A DNA stretch of 64,000 nt from Paracidovorax sp031843945 (GTDB taxonomy: Bacteria > Pseudomonadota > Gammaproteobacteria > Burkholderiales > Burkholderiaceae_C), in assembly GCF_031843945.1 (NCBI RefSeq), contig NZ_JAVTJJ010000003.1, positions 1 to 64,000 of the forward strand, read 5' to 3'. The position numbers and the translations under genes are program-made. The stretch's first letter is position 1; every line of letters begins with the position of its first letter. This document shows, piece by piece, positions 1 through 8,963 of the stretch. Below the pieces are notes generated by a model. The model was not told where the DNA came from and searched no databases. It saw only the letters and a program-made list of their open reading frames with translations.

Positions 1-47
1 GAAGCAAACGCACAGCCAACTCCAAAGCCCAGCGAGCTCAAAAAAGA

Positions 48-2633
48 TCAGTGCTCAATCATTTCCTGCACCTTCCCCACCAACGCCGCCATATCAAACG
101 GCTTCGTAATCACCTGCATCCCATACTCCAGCAACCCATTGCCCACCGCAGCGTTCTCCGCATACCCCGTGATGAACAACACCTTCAGCTGCGGCCGTGA
201 CACCCGCGCCGCGTCCGCCACCTGCCGGCCATTCAGCCCACCCGGCAACCCCACATCGGTCAGCAGCAGATCGATGCGCCGGTCAGACTGCAGGATGTGC
301 AGCCCCGACGGCCCGTCAGCCGCCGAGATGACTTGATAACCCAAGTCCTGCAACTCCTCCACGATCAGCCCGCGGATCGTCGCCTCGTCCTCGATCACCA
401 GCACCACCTCGCCATCGCCCCGGTGCTCGTACTGGCTGCGCTCGAGCTCCAGGTCGGGCTCGGCATCGCCGATGTGGCGGGGCAGGTACAGGCACATGGT
501 CGTGCCCTCGCCCGGCACCGAATAGATCCGCACCTGCCCGCCTGACTGGCGCACGAAGCCATACACCATCGACAGGCCCAGCCCCGTGCCCTGGCCCATG
601 GGCTTGGTGGTGAAGAACGGGTCGAAGGCGCGCGAGGCGACCTCCGCAGTCATGCCGGCACCCGTGTCGGTCACGCAGACCGAGATGTACTGGCCGGGTG
701 TCAATTCACGCTCGCCGGCAGCGCGGTCGTCCAGCCATTTGTTGGCGGTTTCGATGGTGAGGCGACCGCCCGAAGGCGCCATGGCGTCGCGGGCGTTGAT
801 GCACAGGTTGAGCACGGCGTTTTCCAGCTGCGACGGGTCGACCTTGGTCAACCACAGCCCGCCTGCACCCACCACTTCCAGCTCGACCGAAGGGCCCACG
901 GTGCGGCGCACGATCTCTTCGATGCCCGCGACGAGGCGGTTCACGTCGGTGGGTTTGGGGTCCAGCGTCTGGCGGCGGGAGAAGGCCAGCAGCCGCTGCG
1001 TCAGCGATGCCGCACGGCGCACCGACGACTGGGCCATGCCGATGTATCGCTCGGCGTTCTCGAAGCGCTGGGCAGCTAGCCGCTTCTCGAGCACCTGCAG
1101 GCTGGCGCTCATGCTGCCCAGCAGGTTGTTGAAGTCGTGCGCGATGCCGCCGGTCAACTGGCCGATGGCTTCCATCTTCTGGGCATGGCGGAACTTGGAC
1201 TCGACCTCCATCAGCTCCTGCGTGCGCTCGGCCACCTTGCGCTCAAGCGACTCATTCACTTCGCGCAGTTGGGCTTCGGTGCGCGCACGCTCCACGGCCG
1301 TGCGGGTGCGGCCTGCCACTTCGCGCATGAAAGCCACGTCTTCGGGCGACCATTCGCGCGGTTGTGCATGGTTGGCGAACAGCAGTGCCACCAGCTCACC
1401 CTGTTCCAGAACCGGTATGTTGAGCAGCGCAGCCACGCCCCGCTCCTGGATAGCCGCCAGCGCGCTGCGGGTGCGCTCGTCGGCACGCACGTCTGCAATG
1501 CGCACGACCCGGTCTGCCTTCAGGTCGTCCACGAAGCTGCCGTAGCGGCGCAGGTTCAGGCTGCCCGCGATCGATGCGGTGCCCGGCTGCGTCCAGTCGC
1601 AGGGGATGGTGGCGTCGTCGGTGACAGGGTCCACCAAGGCGTAGCCGGCACGGCTGACGCGCAGCGTGCGGCCCAGCAGTTCGGCCGCGGCCTCGCAGAT
1701 GGCGTGGGCAGATGTCAACGACCGCAGCAGGTCGGTGAACTGCGCGAGTGCGGCGCGGCGCGCCTCAGCCGCCATGCGTCCCGTCACGTCCACGCCTTCC
1801 ACGAAGATGCCGGTCACAGTGCCCTGGGCATCGCGGATGGGCTGGAACACAAAGTCCACGTAATGCTCGCCCTCTGGCGAGTCGTAGCGCGCGCCGTGGG
1901 CAGTCAACGCCTCGCCGCTGAGGTAGACACTGTCGAGCAGCGCCAAGTAACCCTGCTCCACCGTTTCAGGCAAGGCTTCGACCACGGTCAGCCCGATGAT
2001 CGCGCGCGGGCCCACCAGCCGGCGGTAGCCGGGGTTGGCCAGCGTGATGCGGTGCTCCGGGCCTTCCAGCATGGCCATGAAGCTGGGAGACTGGTCGAAC
2101 AGCTTTGCGAACTGTTCGCGCTCGGCGACCAGGCGGCGCTCCAGCTGCACCTTGGCCGTGGTATCCGTCACCATGCCGAGCACGCCGGCAACGGCGCCCT
2201 GCTCGTCCGGAATGGGTGAATAGCGCAAGTTGAACCATACCGTCTGGGGCGCTCCCTGCAGGTTCAGCTCCAGGGGGGTGTCGTGATAGTCCAGCGTGCC
2301 GCCCGCCAGGCAGGAGCGCAGCACGTTGTCGTTGAACTCGCGCGCCTCCGGCCAGGCCTGCAGCACTGGCATGCCCAGGATTCCCGGGTGACGCTGGCCG
2401 CTGAACGCGGCGTAGCCTTCGTTGTAGATCAGGATGCCGCCGTCACCCCACAGCGTGGCGATGGGCACCGAAGAACGCAGGATGGTGGCCAGGGTCAGCC
2501 GCAAATGGGCCGGCCACTGCTCGATGGGACCGAGCGGCGTGGCGCTCCAGTCGAAGTCGGCAATGAGACGGGCCATGGAGCCGCCACATTGAAGAAAAGG
2601 CGGTAGGGCCGAGCCCGGCGCGGGGTGTGACAT
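48..2633 (-). CDS. PAS/GAF hybrid sensor histidine kinase with C-terminal receiver
   Basis: About 861 residues. Order of domains: two PAS modules in the first 300 residues, a GAF domain (about 300-450), a short coiled coil, a HisKA dimerisation domain with the phospho-acceptor in GGIAHDFNNL (H499), an HATPase_c domain (N box with NLCINARDAM, then DTGAGM and GTGLGLSMVYG), and a C-terminal receiver with phospho-acceptor D793 in LLTDVGLPGG. No membrane segment is seen, so it is probably a soluble sensor; the signal is unknown. The frame is open upstream to 2693, but the ATG at 2633 is preceded by AGAAGG at a suitable distance and is preferred. It is closely similar in HisKA-to-receiver sequence to the kinase at 59001-61619. 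No output regulator is adjacent. Confidence 0.93.
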   Translation of the reverse strand: MSHPAPGSALPPFLQCGGSMARLIADFDWSATPLGPIEQWPAHLRLTLATILRSSVPIATLWGDGGILIYNEGYAAFSGQRHPGILGMPVLQAWPEAREFNDNVLRSCLAGGTLDYHDTPLELNLQGAPQTVWFNLRYSPIPDEQGAVAGVLGMVTDTTAKVQLERRLVAEREQFAKLFDQSPSFMAMLEGPEHRITLANPGYRRLVGPRAIIGLTVVEALPETVEQGYLALLDSVYLSGEALTAHGARYDSPEGEHYVDFVFQPIRDAQGTVTGIFVEGVDVTGRMAAEARRAALAQFTDLLRSLTSAHAICEAAAELLGRTLRVSRAGYALVDPVTDDATIPCDWTQPGTASIAGSLNLRRYGSFVDDLKADRVVRIADVRADERTRSALAAIQERGVAALLNIPVLEQGELVALLFANHAQPREWSPEDVAFMREVAGRTRTAVERARTEAQLREVNESLERKVAERTQELMEVESKFRHAQKMEAIGQLTGGIAHDFNNLLGSMSASLQVLEKRLAAQRFENAERYIGMAQSSVRRAASLTQRLLAFSRRQTLDPKPTDVNRLVAGIEEIVRRTVGPSVELEVVGAGGLWLTKVDPSQLENAVLNLCINARDAMAPSGGRLTIETANKWLDDRAAGERELTPGQYISVCVTDTGAGMTAEVASRAFDPFFTTKPMGQGTGLGLSMVYGFVRQSGGQVRIYSVPGEGTTMCLYLPRHIGDAEPDLELERSQYEHRGDGEVVLVIEDEATIRGLIVEELQDLGYQVISAADGPSGLHILQSDRRIDLLLTDVGLPGGLNGRQVADAARVSRPQLKVLFITGYAENAAVGNGLLEYGMQVITKPFDMAALVGKVQEMIEH

Positions 2634-2807
2634 GCAGTCTGCCTTCTGATTGTTTTGTCTACTGGAAGCGGGCTGCTGGCGAACCTTTGCCATGGCACAA
2701 CGCTCCCCTCAGAAGACGGCCATGGCGCGAAATATTCTGGTGCGTGGACACAAGCGTGCGCCACGGGCAACGACAAGGTGCGTAAGAAACCATGCTCCCC
2801 TACCCCC

Positions 2808-4154
2808 TCAGTCGCGGTATACGGGCGCTGGCGTGGCCCGTCCGCCAGACTGGGGAGCCGTGTCAGCACCCGCACGCGCCGGCGCCTGGGCTGCATCGCC
2901 GCCACCGCCGAAGAGCCGCCGCAGCGTTTCACCCAGCCGCGCGCCCAAAGCGGTGCCGATGCCAGGCGCCACCGCCGTGCCCAAGGCCGCTCCGGCCAGC
3001 GCAGCGGGTGGCAGGCTCAGCGTGGGGTCAGACACCGTGCCGCCAAACTCCAGCGGCACGCCGATCACGCCTTCCACCAAGTCCACCGACACATTGCCCT
3101 TCACCCGCTGGCTCTGTATGACGGCGCTGCCGGTGGCAGTAAGTACGCCAGAAGTCGCCTTGAGGTCGGAATAGCGCACGATGGTGCCGTCTCGGTCGCC
3201 TTCGGTGCGTACGATGCCGCTCAGTTGGTCCAACGGCGTGGTGCCTTGATGGTTCTGGCCGGCGCTCTTCACGGCCTTTTCCAGATCGAACGTCAGCAGG
3301 CGTGCCTGGCGGATGTCGAAACGGGTGCGGGTCTGGAGAGAGCGCAGCGCCTCGGCCGGCTCGGCCCCCTCGGCGATCAGGTCGGTGTGGCCGTCGGCCC
3401 GGCCCGCCACGATGGCGCGGCGCTCGAAGGCAGCCATGAGGCCCACGATGTCCACGCCCGTGAAATCAATGGCGCCGGTGATGCGGTAGCGCGTGCCGAA
3501 GGCTTCCAGCCGAAGCTCGCCCGGCTGCGTGCGCCCCCCGGCAGTGACGTCGGCACGCCAGCGGTCTTGGGTGCCCTCGCGGGCGATTTCCAGCGCAGCG
3601 GGCACCGAAGCCCCCTCGCGCTCGATCCGGCCACGCCGTGGGCGCCACTCGGTGTCGAACTGCACATCACCCGTGTACGCCAGAGAACGGTTGGTGCGCG
3701 ACACCCACCGCACATTGCGCCATTCGACATGCTGCACGGGAATGTCGGCCAGCTTGAATGGAGCGTCAGGCTTGGCACCATCCTCTGCCGGCTGAACACT
3801 GAAGCCGGAAAGCGAGCGCTGCGGTACGGAGGCATCTTCCACCAGCAACTGCGTGATCGACAGGCGCCGGCGCAGCAGCTCGGACCACTGTGCCTGAGCG
3901 GTGACACGGGCGACGGTAATGGGGGCTTCCTGCCCGGTGGCCACGCCTTCGAGCACGACGCGCGGCGCGCGCCACAGGCCCCACTGCAAGCGCTGCACGG
4001 TGACGGGAACGCCCAACTTTTCCGATGCTTCGGCCTCTACGCGGCGCGCCAGCTCCTCCTCCGTCGGCAGCCAGACCCACAACGCCAGCACGGCAAGCAG
4101 CACCAGGCCCGCGATGGAGGCCAGTGCGATCCAGACGGTGCGGCGTTGAGGCAT
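2808..4154 (-). CDS. AsmA-like membrane-anchored protein
   Basis: About 448 residues. One N-terminal hydrophobic helix (residues about 5-28, ending WVWLPTEEE) is followed by a segment typical of the AsmA superfamily: a conserved start of the soluble part with EKLGVPVTVQRLQWG and later repeated beta-rich stretches. The C-terminal tail is Gly/Ala-rich, as in many AsmA proteins. Family members are anchored in the inner membrane and project into the periplasm; several act in lipid transport to the outer membrane. The exact role here is not shown by the sequence. A TTG codon 15 residues upstream is possible, but the ATG at 4154 places the hydrophobic helix directly at the N-terminus. Divergent from uraA. 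Confidence 0.75.
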   Translation of the reverse strand: MPQRRTVWIALASIAGLVLLAVLALWVWLPTEEELARRVEAEASEKLGVPVTVQRLQWGLWRAPRVVLEGVATGQEAPITVARVTAQAQWSELLRRRLSITQLLVEDASVPQRSLSGFSVQPAEDGAKPDAPFKLADIPVQHVEWRNVRWVSRTNRSLAYTGDVQFDTEWRPRRGRIEREGASVPAALEIAREGTQDRWRADVTAGGRTQPGELRLEAFGTRYRITGAIDFTGVDIVGLMAAFERRAIVAGRADGHTDLIAEGAEPAEALRSLQTRTRFDIRQARLLTFDLEKAVKSAGQNHQGTTPLDQLSGIVRTEGDRDGTIVRYSDLKATSGVLTATGSAVIQSQRVKGNVSVDLVEGVIGVPLEFGGTVSDPTLSLPPAALAGAALGTAVAPGIGTALGARLGETLRRLFGGGGDAAQAPARAGADTAPQSGGRATPAPVYRD

Positions 4155-4423
4155 AAGAGCAAAAGAGGGAGGGAAGGCAGAACGGAAGGATGAGATCAAC
4201 GTGCAACACGGCTGCCAACGCGCAAATGCACACTGCCAGACCGGCGTGCCGACGCACTCGCCAGACCTTAGCGGCGACCCCGCCTTATCGCCGTCGTCCC
4301 AGGACTACAGCCTATGTGCGCCAAACACCTGATTCGACACCACCAGGGAAGCGCTTGGGACGCGTTGACACACCCTACACTTCGCGCCGTTCCACACAAC
4401 ACACAAACCGAGGAGTATTCCCC

Positions 4424-5713
4424 TTGTCCACCTACTTTCCCCGATGGCGCGAGACGCGCGCCACCGAAGGCGCCGTCGTGGCCCCCGACGAACGCCTGCC
4501 CTGGGGCCAGACCGCCGTCATGGGCGTGCAGCACGTCATCGCCATGTTCGGCGCCACGGTGCTCGCGCCCATCCTCATGGGTTTCGATCCCAACGTCGCC
4601 ATCCTGATGAGCGGCCTGGGCACGCTGATCTTCTTCATCGTGACTGGCGGGCGGGTGCCCAGCTACCTGGGCTCGAGCTTCGCGTTCATCGGCGTGGTGA
4701 TCGCCGCGTCGGCCTATGCGGGCAAGGGCCCGAACGTGAACATGGGCGTTGCGCTGGGCGGCATCATTGCCTGCGGACTGCTCTACACCCTGATCGGCGT
4801 GCTGGTGCAGGCCGTCGGCACTGGCTGGATCGAGCGCTTCATGCCCCCGGTGGTGACCGGTGCGGTGGTGGCCGTCATCGGGCTGAACCTGGCGGGTATT
4901 CCCATCAAGAACATGGCAGCCAACAACTTCGAGGCCTGGATGCAGGCCGTCACCTTCGTGTGCGTGGGCCTGGTGGCGGTGCTGACGCGCGGCATGGCGC
5001 AGCGCCTCTTGATCCTGCTGGGGCTGATTGCGGCCAGCATCATCTACGCCGTATTCACCAACGTGCTGGGCTGGGGCAAGCCGCTGGATCTGTCGCCCAT
5101 CGCCGCCGCCGCCTGGGTGGGCATGCCGGCCTTTACGGCGCCGGTGTTCAGCGGCCCGGCCATGCTGCTGATCGCGCCCGTCGCCATCATTCTGGTGGCC
5201 GAAAATCTGGGCCACATCAAGGCCGTCACGGCCATGACCGGCCAGAACCTGGACCGCTACATGGGCCGCGCGTTCATCGGCGACGGCATTGCCACCATGG
5301 TCAGCGGCAGCGCGGGCGGCACGGGCGTGACCACCTATGCCGAGAACATCGGCGTGATGGCCGCCACCAAGATCTATTCCACCGCCGTGTTCCTGGTGGC
5401 CGGCGTGATCGCGCTGGTGCTGGGCTTCTCGCCGAAGTTCGGCGCGCTGATCCAGGCCATTCCGCTGCCGGTAATGGGCGGCGTCTCCATCGTGGTGTTC
5501 GGCCTCATCGCCGTGGCCGGCGCCAAGATCTGGGTCGACAACCGGGTGGACTTCTCAGACAACAAGAACCTCATCGTCGCAGCTATCACGTTGATTCTGG
5601 GCACGGGCGACTTCACGCTCAAGTTCGGCGCGTTTGCCCTGGGCGGCATCGGCACCGCCACGTTCGGCGCCATCATCCTGTACGCCTTGCTGAACCGCCG
5701 CGCCCAACGCTAG
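4424..5713 (+). CDS. uraA: Uracil permease, NCS2 family
   Basis: A 429-residue polytopic membrane protein that imports uracil (proton symport in the characterised family member). Starting at the TTG codon at 4424 gives the usual UraA length, and GAGGAG lies 8 bases upstream; the frame is open further upstream but without comparable support. Hallmarks: an N-terminal VMGVQHVIAMFGATVLAP helix, the ENLGH motif, and a substrate-binding half-helix region with GGTGVTTYAENIGVMAATK, close to the UraA consensus. Uracil rather than xanthine is inferred from similarity of this last motif. Two genes with possible pyrimidine or ureide roles lie elsewhere in the window (30030-31969), but not in an operon with it. 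Confidence 0.93.
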   Translation: MSTYFPRWRETRATEGAVVAPDERLPWGQTAVMGVQHVIAMFGATVLAPILMGFDPNVAILMSGLGTLIFFIVTGGRVPSYLGSSFAFIGVVIAASAYAGKGPNVNMGVALGGIIACGLLYTLIGVLVQAVGTGWIERFMPPVVTGAVVAVIGLNLAGIPIKNMAANNFEAWMQAVTFVCVGLVAVLTRGMAQRLLILLGLIAASIIYAVFTNVLGWGKPLDLSPIAAAAWVGMPAFTAPVFSGPAMLLIAPVAIILVAENLGHIKAVTAMTGQNLDRYMGRAFIGDGIATMVSGSAGGTGVTTYAENIGVMAATKIYSTAVFLVAGVIALVLGFSPKFGALIQAIPLPVMGGVSIVVFGLIAVAGAKIWVDNRVDFSDNKNLIVAAITLILGTGDFTLKFGAFALGGIGTATFGAIILYALLNRRAQR

Positions 5714-6036
5714 CCCAGGCGACGGCCTGTGCACTGTGCAGTCACGGCGACCGTGGCGTGCAGCACCCTGGGGGATACAAGCCAAGATGCGCATTGGCAG
5801 TTCCTGCCCGACCGGCACGGTGCGGTAGTCCGAAAGGACCGGTGGTTCAGCATGACAGCGCCTGTAGCAACATCCACATCGCCGCCGGCATTGCCTTTCA
5901 CGGGTGATGCTGGGCTGCGATTTTTCCCAGGGCTGGCTCTACAGCGCGCACGTCCGGCCGGCCAGTTGGGCGACTACGCCCGCCGTCACTTGCCGGCCCC
6001 ATCGCTCTGAGCAGGGCCGCAGAGGGTACGGCGGAC
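5714..6036. other. Intergenic region between convergent genes
   Basis: About 320 bases between uraA and the zinc-ribbon gene. I see no credible gene: the open frames present lack a ribosome binding site, and none resembles a known protein. No clear T-tailed terminator hairpin was found either. Confidence 0.5.
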
Positions 6037-6771
6037 TTAGCGCATCAGCCGCCACACCAGCTCGACCCCGGCTGACAGCAGGTCGAAGCGGTCGGAAGAT
6101 GACCCCTCGGTGAACCGCTCCTTTTGCCGCTGGCGCTCTTCCCGGTTGCGCTCACGCTCCAGGGCCACCAGCGCATCGGCCAGCGCCGGTGGGCTGACGG
6201 GCTCTTCGGCCCGTCGGGCAGCCTGGCTGTGGCGCTGCAGCGCTGCGTCTACCGCCTTCGGGTCCAGCAGCGACAGCGCAGAGCGGCAATAGGGGCAGGC
6301 GTGGTCGCGGCGGATGTCCACCGTGCCGCCGCAGTGCGTACAGCTGATGGTGCCCACGCGGTCGGCCAGCGCCTCGATCTCGATGGGCGAGAGATGGCGC
6401 ACGAATCCTTTTTCCACCATGAACGAGCCGAAGGTGCTGAAGCGCCCATGGCCGGCCGTGCAGCGGTAGGTGCGATAGCGCCCGCCCCGGGCCACGTCGA
6501 AGCCGCCTTCGAGCGTGCGTGCGCACCGCGCGCACTGCAGCCGCTGCGCGATGGGGTGGTGCGCATCGCTGCGGTGGCCGTGCAGCAGCTCGAACAGCGC
6601 CAGCACGCCGGCGGGCGCCAGCCGGGTGTTTTCCTGCGGATCGAACCACAGGCCCTGGCAGGCGAAACACAGGTCGAGCTCCAGCGTGCCGCCGCCATGC
6701 GCGGCGAAGCGGTGAACGGCAGCGGGCTGGCGGCAGGACGGACACAGGCGGGCGGACGGCAGCGTGGACAT
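6037..6771 (-). CDS. Zinc-ribbon protein with zf-TFIIB type motif
   Basis: About 244 residues. The N-terminus carries two CxxC pairs in the zf-TFIIB arrangement (CPSCRQ near residue 10, then LCFACQGLWFDPQE). A further CARC pair follows near residue 75 and another ribbon (CTHCGG ... CPYC) near residues 140-160. The C-terminal 70 residues are rich in Arg/Glu (likely helical) and end in a short hydrophobic stretch. The metal-binding Cys pairs are clear; the function is not known. ATG codons at 6783 and 6771 are both possible, without a strong ribosome binding site; I chose 6771 because the zinc motif starts right after it. Confidence 0.7.
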   Translation of the reverse strand: MSTLPSARLCPSCRQPAAVHRFAAHGGGTLELDLCFACQGLWFDPQENTRLAPAGVLALFELLHGHRSDAHHPIAQRLQCARCARTLEGGFDVARGGRYRTYRCTAGHGRFSTFGSFMVEKGFVRHLSPIEIEALADRVGTISCTHCGGTVDIRRDHACPYCRSALSLLDPKAVDAALQRHSQAARRAEEPVSPPALADALVALERERNREERQRQKERFTEGSSSDRFDLLSAGVELVWRLMR

Positions 6772-6927
6772 GGTGCCCAGCATGGTAGCGGCTGCGCGGC
6801 GCCGTTTCAGCCACACACCGCCGCTGTCAGTTGCGCAGGCATGGCCACCTTCTTACCTGGACGAACCAGCGCCGTTCAAGTGAGGTCCATGGCCCCGGCT
6901 ACCTCAGAGCGCTTTCACAACGCTGCG

Positions 6928-8514
6928 TCAGACCCCGGCGCAGACTCCGTCGGCACGTGGGTCCGTCGCGCCTTCGATGCGCCCGTCGGGGTGCACGGCC
7001 ACGGCGCCTGCGTGGCCCATCATGTCCTCGAAGTCGCCCACCACCTGCACGTCATGGCCCGCCTGGCGCAGCGCCTCCACCAGGGCCGGATCAAAACGCG
7101 ACTCCAGCTTGAGATTGGTGGACTGGTCGCCCCAGGTGCGCCCCAGCAGCCAGCGCGGCGCGGTGATGGCCGCCTGCATGTCCTGCCCGAAAAGCGCATG
7201 CCGCGTGAAGAAGGCCGCCTGTGTCTGCGGCTGCCCTTCCCCGCCCATGGTGCCGTAGGCGAGCACACGGCCGTCGTTCAGCAGCGCGAGCGCAGGGTTC
7301 AGGGTATGGAATGGCAGCCGGCCCGGCGTGAGCTGGTTGGGGCCGGGCTCCAGCGTGAACGAGGCGCCCCGGTTCTGCCATTGAACGCCCGATTCAGGCA
7401 GCACGATGCCGCTGCCGAACTCCCAGTACACGCTCTGGATGTAGCTCACCACCCGGCCCTGCGCATCGGCCGCGCCCAGCCAGACCGTATCGCCGGGCGC
7501 GGTGGGCACCGGCCAGGGCGCGGCGCGCTGCGAGTCGATGTGAGCGGCCTCGGCATCGAGCGCGCCGGGCTCCAGATAGGCCACAGGGTCGGCATGCATG
7601 TGGGCCGGGTCGCCCACATGGCGGTTGCGCCATGCGAAGGCGCGCTTGGTCGCCTCCACCACGCCGTGTACGTGCGCGAAGCCCTCGGCTTGCGACACAC
7701 CCAGCCGGTCGAACAGGCCCAGGATGGCCAGCGACGACACGCCCTGCGTGGGCGGAGGCTGATTGAACACCTGGCCGACCGACAGGCGGGTCGACAGAGG
7801 GGCCACCTGGCGCGCTTGCCAACCCTGCAGGTCGGCGAGCGCCAGCGGGCTGCCCAGCGTTTGCAGGTCGCGCGCCATGCTGCGGGCGAGGTCGCCCCTA
7901 TAGAAATCGTCGAGGCCGGCGTGGGCCAGCCGTTCCAGCGTGGCGGCGATGCGCGGCTGGCGCAGCGTATCGCCCACGCGCGGCACGCCTTCTGCGGCGA
8001 AGGCGGCGGCAAAGCCAGGCACGTGCTCCAACTCGCCCCACTTCGCCTGCGTGAGCGACGCCTGCGAACGGGTGACGGACATGCCCTGGCGGGCATGGCG
8101 AATGGCATCGGACAGCAGGTGCGGCAGTGGCAGCGGCGTGCCCCAGGTGCGCGCCACCTCCAGCGCTTCGGCCCAGCCCCCCACCGCGCCGGCCACGGTC
8201 AGCGCGGCACGCGGGCCGCGCGTGGGAATGGCTGCGTCACCTTGCGCACGGTAGAAAGCCGCATCAGCCGCCTGCGCAGCAGAGCCGCAGGCCCGCACGG
8301 CCACGGGGGCCGCCATGCCGGGGGCGTGGATCAGCCAGAAGCCATCGCCGCCGATGCCATTCATGTGCGGATAGACCACCGCAATCGTGGCCGCCGCAGC
8401 CACCATGGCCTCCACGGCATTGCCTCCTTCGCGTAGCACGGCGGCGCCGGCCTGGGCTGCAAGGTGGTGGGGCGCGGTCACCATGCCGCCGCGGCAGTGC
8501 AGGCTATGCAGCAT
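6928..8514 (-). CDS. Gamma-glutamyltransferase-like Ntn hydrolase, HpxW (oxamate amidohydrolase)-like
   Basis: A 528-residue member of the gamma-glutamyltransferase superfamily. Members are cleaved autocatalytically so that a Thr becomes the N-terminal nucleophile of the small subunit. Here the predicted nucleophile is about T343 in GDTVWLGAAD, followed by GSGIVLPESGVQWQNRG, which matches the family's small subunit. The DTVW form of the motif and the neighbouring HpxZ/AtzH-type gene fit the HpxW branch, described in Klebsiella purine breakdown as oxamate amidohydrolase, better than classical glutathione-acting enzymes. No signal peptide is apparent, so it is probably cytoplasmic. It starts 11 bases inside the preceding gene, so translation is likely coupled. 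The exact substrate is inferred, not shown. Confidence 0.8.
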   Translation of the reverse strand: MLHSLHCRGGMVTAPHHLAAQAGAAVLREGGNAVEAMVAAAATIAVVYPHMNGIGGDGFWLIHAPGMAAPVAVRACGSAAQAADAAFYRAQGDAAIPTRGPRAALTVAGAVGGWAEALEVARTWGTPLPLPHLLSDAIRHARQGMSVTRSQASLTQAKWGELEHVPGFAAAFAAEGVPRVGDTLRQPRIAATLERLAHAGLDDFYRGDLARSMARDLQTLGSPLALADLQGWQARQVAPLSTRLSVGQVFNQPPPTQGVSSLAILGLFDRLGVSQAEGFAHVHGVVEATKRAFAWRNRHVGDPAHMHADPVAYLEPGALDAEAAHIDSQRAAPWPVPTAPGDTVWLGAADAQGRVVSYIQSVYWEFGSGIVLPESGVQWQNRGASFTLEPGPNQLTPGRLPFHTLNPALALLNDGRVLAYGTMGGEGQPQTQAAFFTRHALFGQDMQAAITAPRWLLGRTWGDQSTNLKLESRFDPALVEALRQAGHDVQVVGDFEDMMGHAGAVAVHPDGRIEGATDPRADGVCAGV

Positions 8515-8920
8515 GGGCCGGCTCCTTGGGTGCGTCCATGAGCGAGACATGCGCTGCCACCACGCACCAGCCCTGGCCCGGCATGCGCACCCAGGTCTGC
8601 TGCTGGCGGCCGATGCGGACGCTGCCTTCACGGGTGAATTCGGTGCTGGCCGTGGCCATGTCACGCCCATACGTCGTGATGGACGTGTGGCGCAGCGTGC
8701 GCGCCAGCCCGACGGCGGGCCGCGCACTGCGGAACGCTCGGATGGCGTCAATGCCGTAGAGGTTTTCGGTGGCGCCATACCGCACGGTATGCGGGCTGTG
8801 GAAGAAGAGCGCGTCCAGCGCATCGACCTCGTTGTGCACCAGCGCGTGTTCGTATTGTTCGAAGGCGGCCATCACCTCGGCCAGCACCTCGGGCAGATTG
8901 ACGGTGGTCTCGTCATGCAT
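8504..8920 (-). CDS. AtzH/HpxZ-like protein (DUF3225, NTF2-like fold)
   Basis: 138 residues, starting MHDETTVNLPEVLAEV, with a GGAG ribosome binding site 9 bases upstream of the ATG at 8920. The whole protein fits the DUF3225 family (HpxZ of oxalurate catabolism, AtzH of s-triazine degradation), recognisable by LDALFFHSPHTVRYG, then NLYGIDAIRAFR and the C-terminal TWVRMPGQGWCVVAAHVS. Family members sit beside amidases of the AtzE/HpxY type; their own reaction is not settled. It lies 43 bases after the LivMGF fusion gene and overlaps the HpxW-like gene, so it is probably the fourth gene of a five-gene operon. Confidence 0.82.
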   Translation of the reverse strand: MHDETTVNLPEVLAEVMAAFEQYEHALVHNEVDALDALFFHSPHTVRYGATENLYGIDAIRAFRSARPAVGLARTLRHTSITTYGRDMATASTEFTREGSVRIGRQQQTWVRMPGQGWCVVAAHVSLMDAPKEPAHAA

Positions 8921-8963
8921 GCATTTGTCTCCGTTATCGATGTGGTGGCAATTGTGGGCCAGC

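Noticed and set aside
5729..6010. 93-codon open frame after uraA
   Set aside because: No ribosome binding site and no family resemblance; shadow-like composition.
6124..8436. 770-codon plus-strand open frame
   Set aside because: Antisense to the zinc-ribbon and HpxW-like genes, with the His/Arg/Gln-rich composition of shadow frames.
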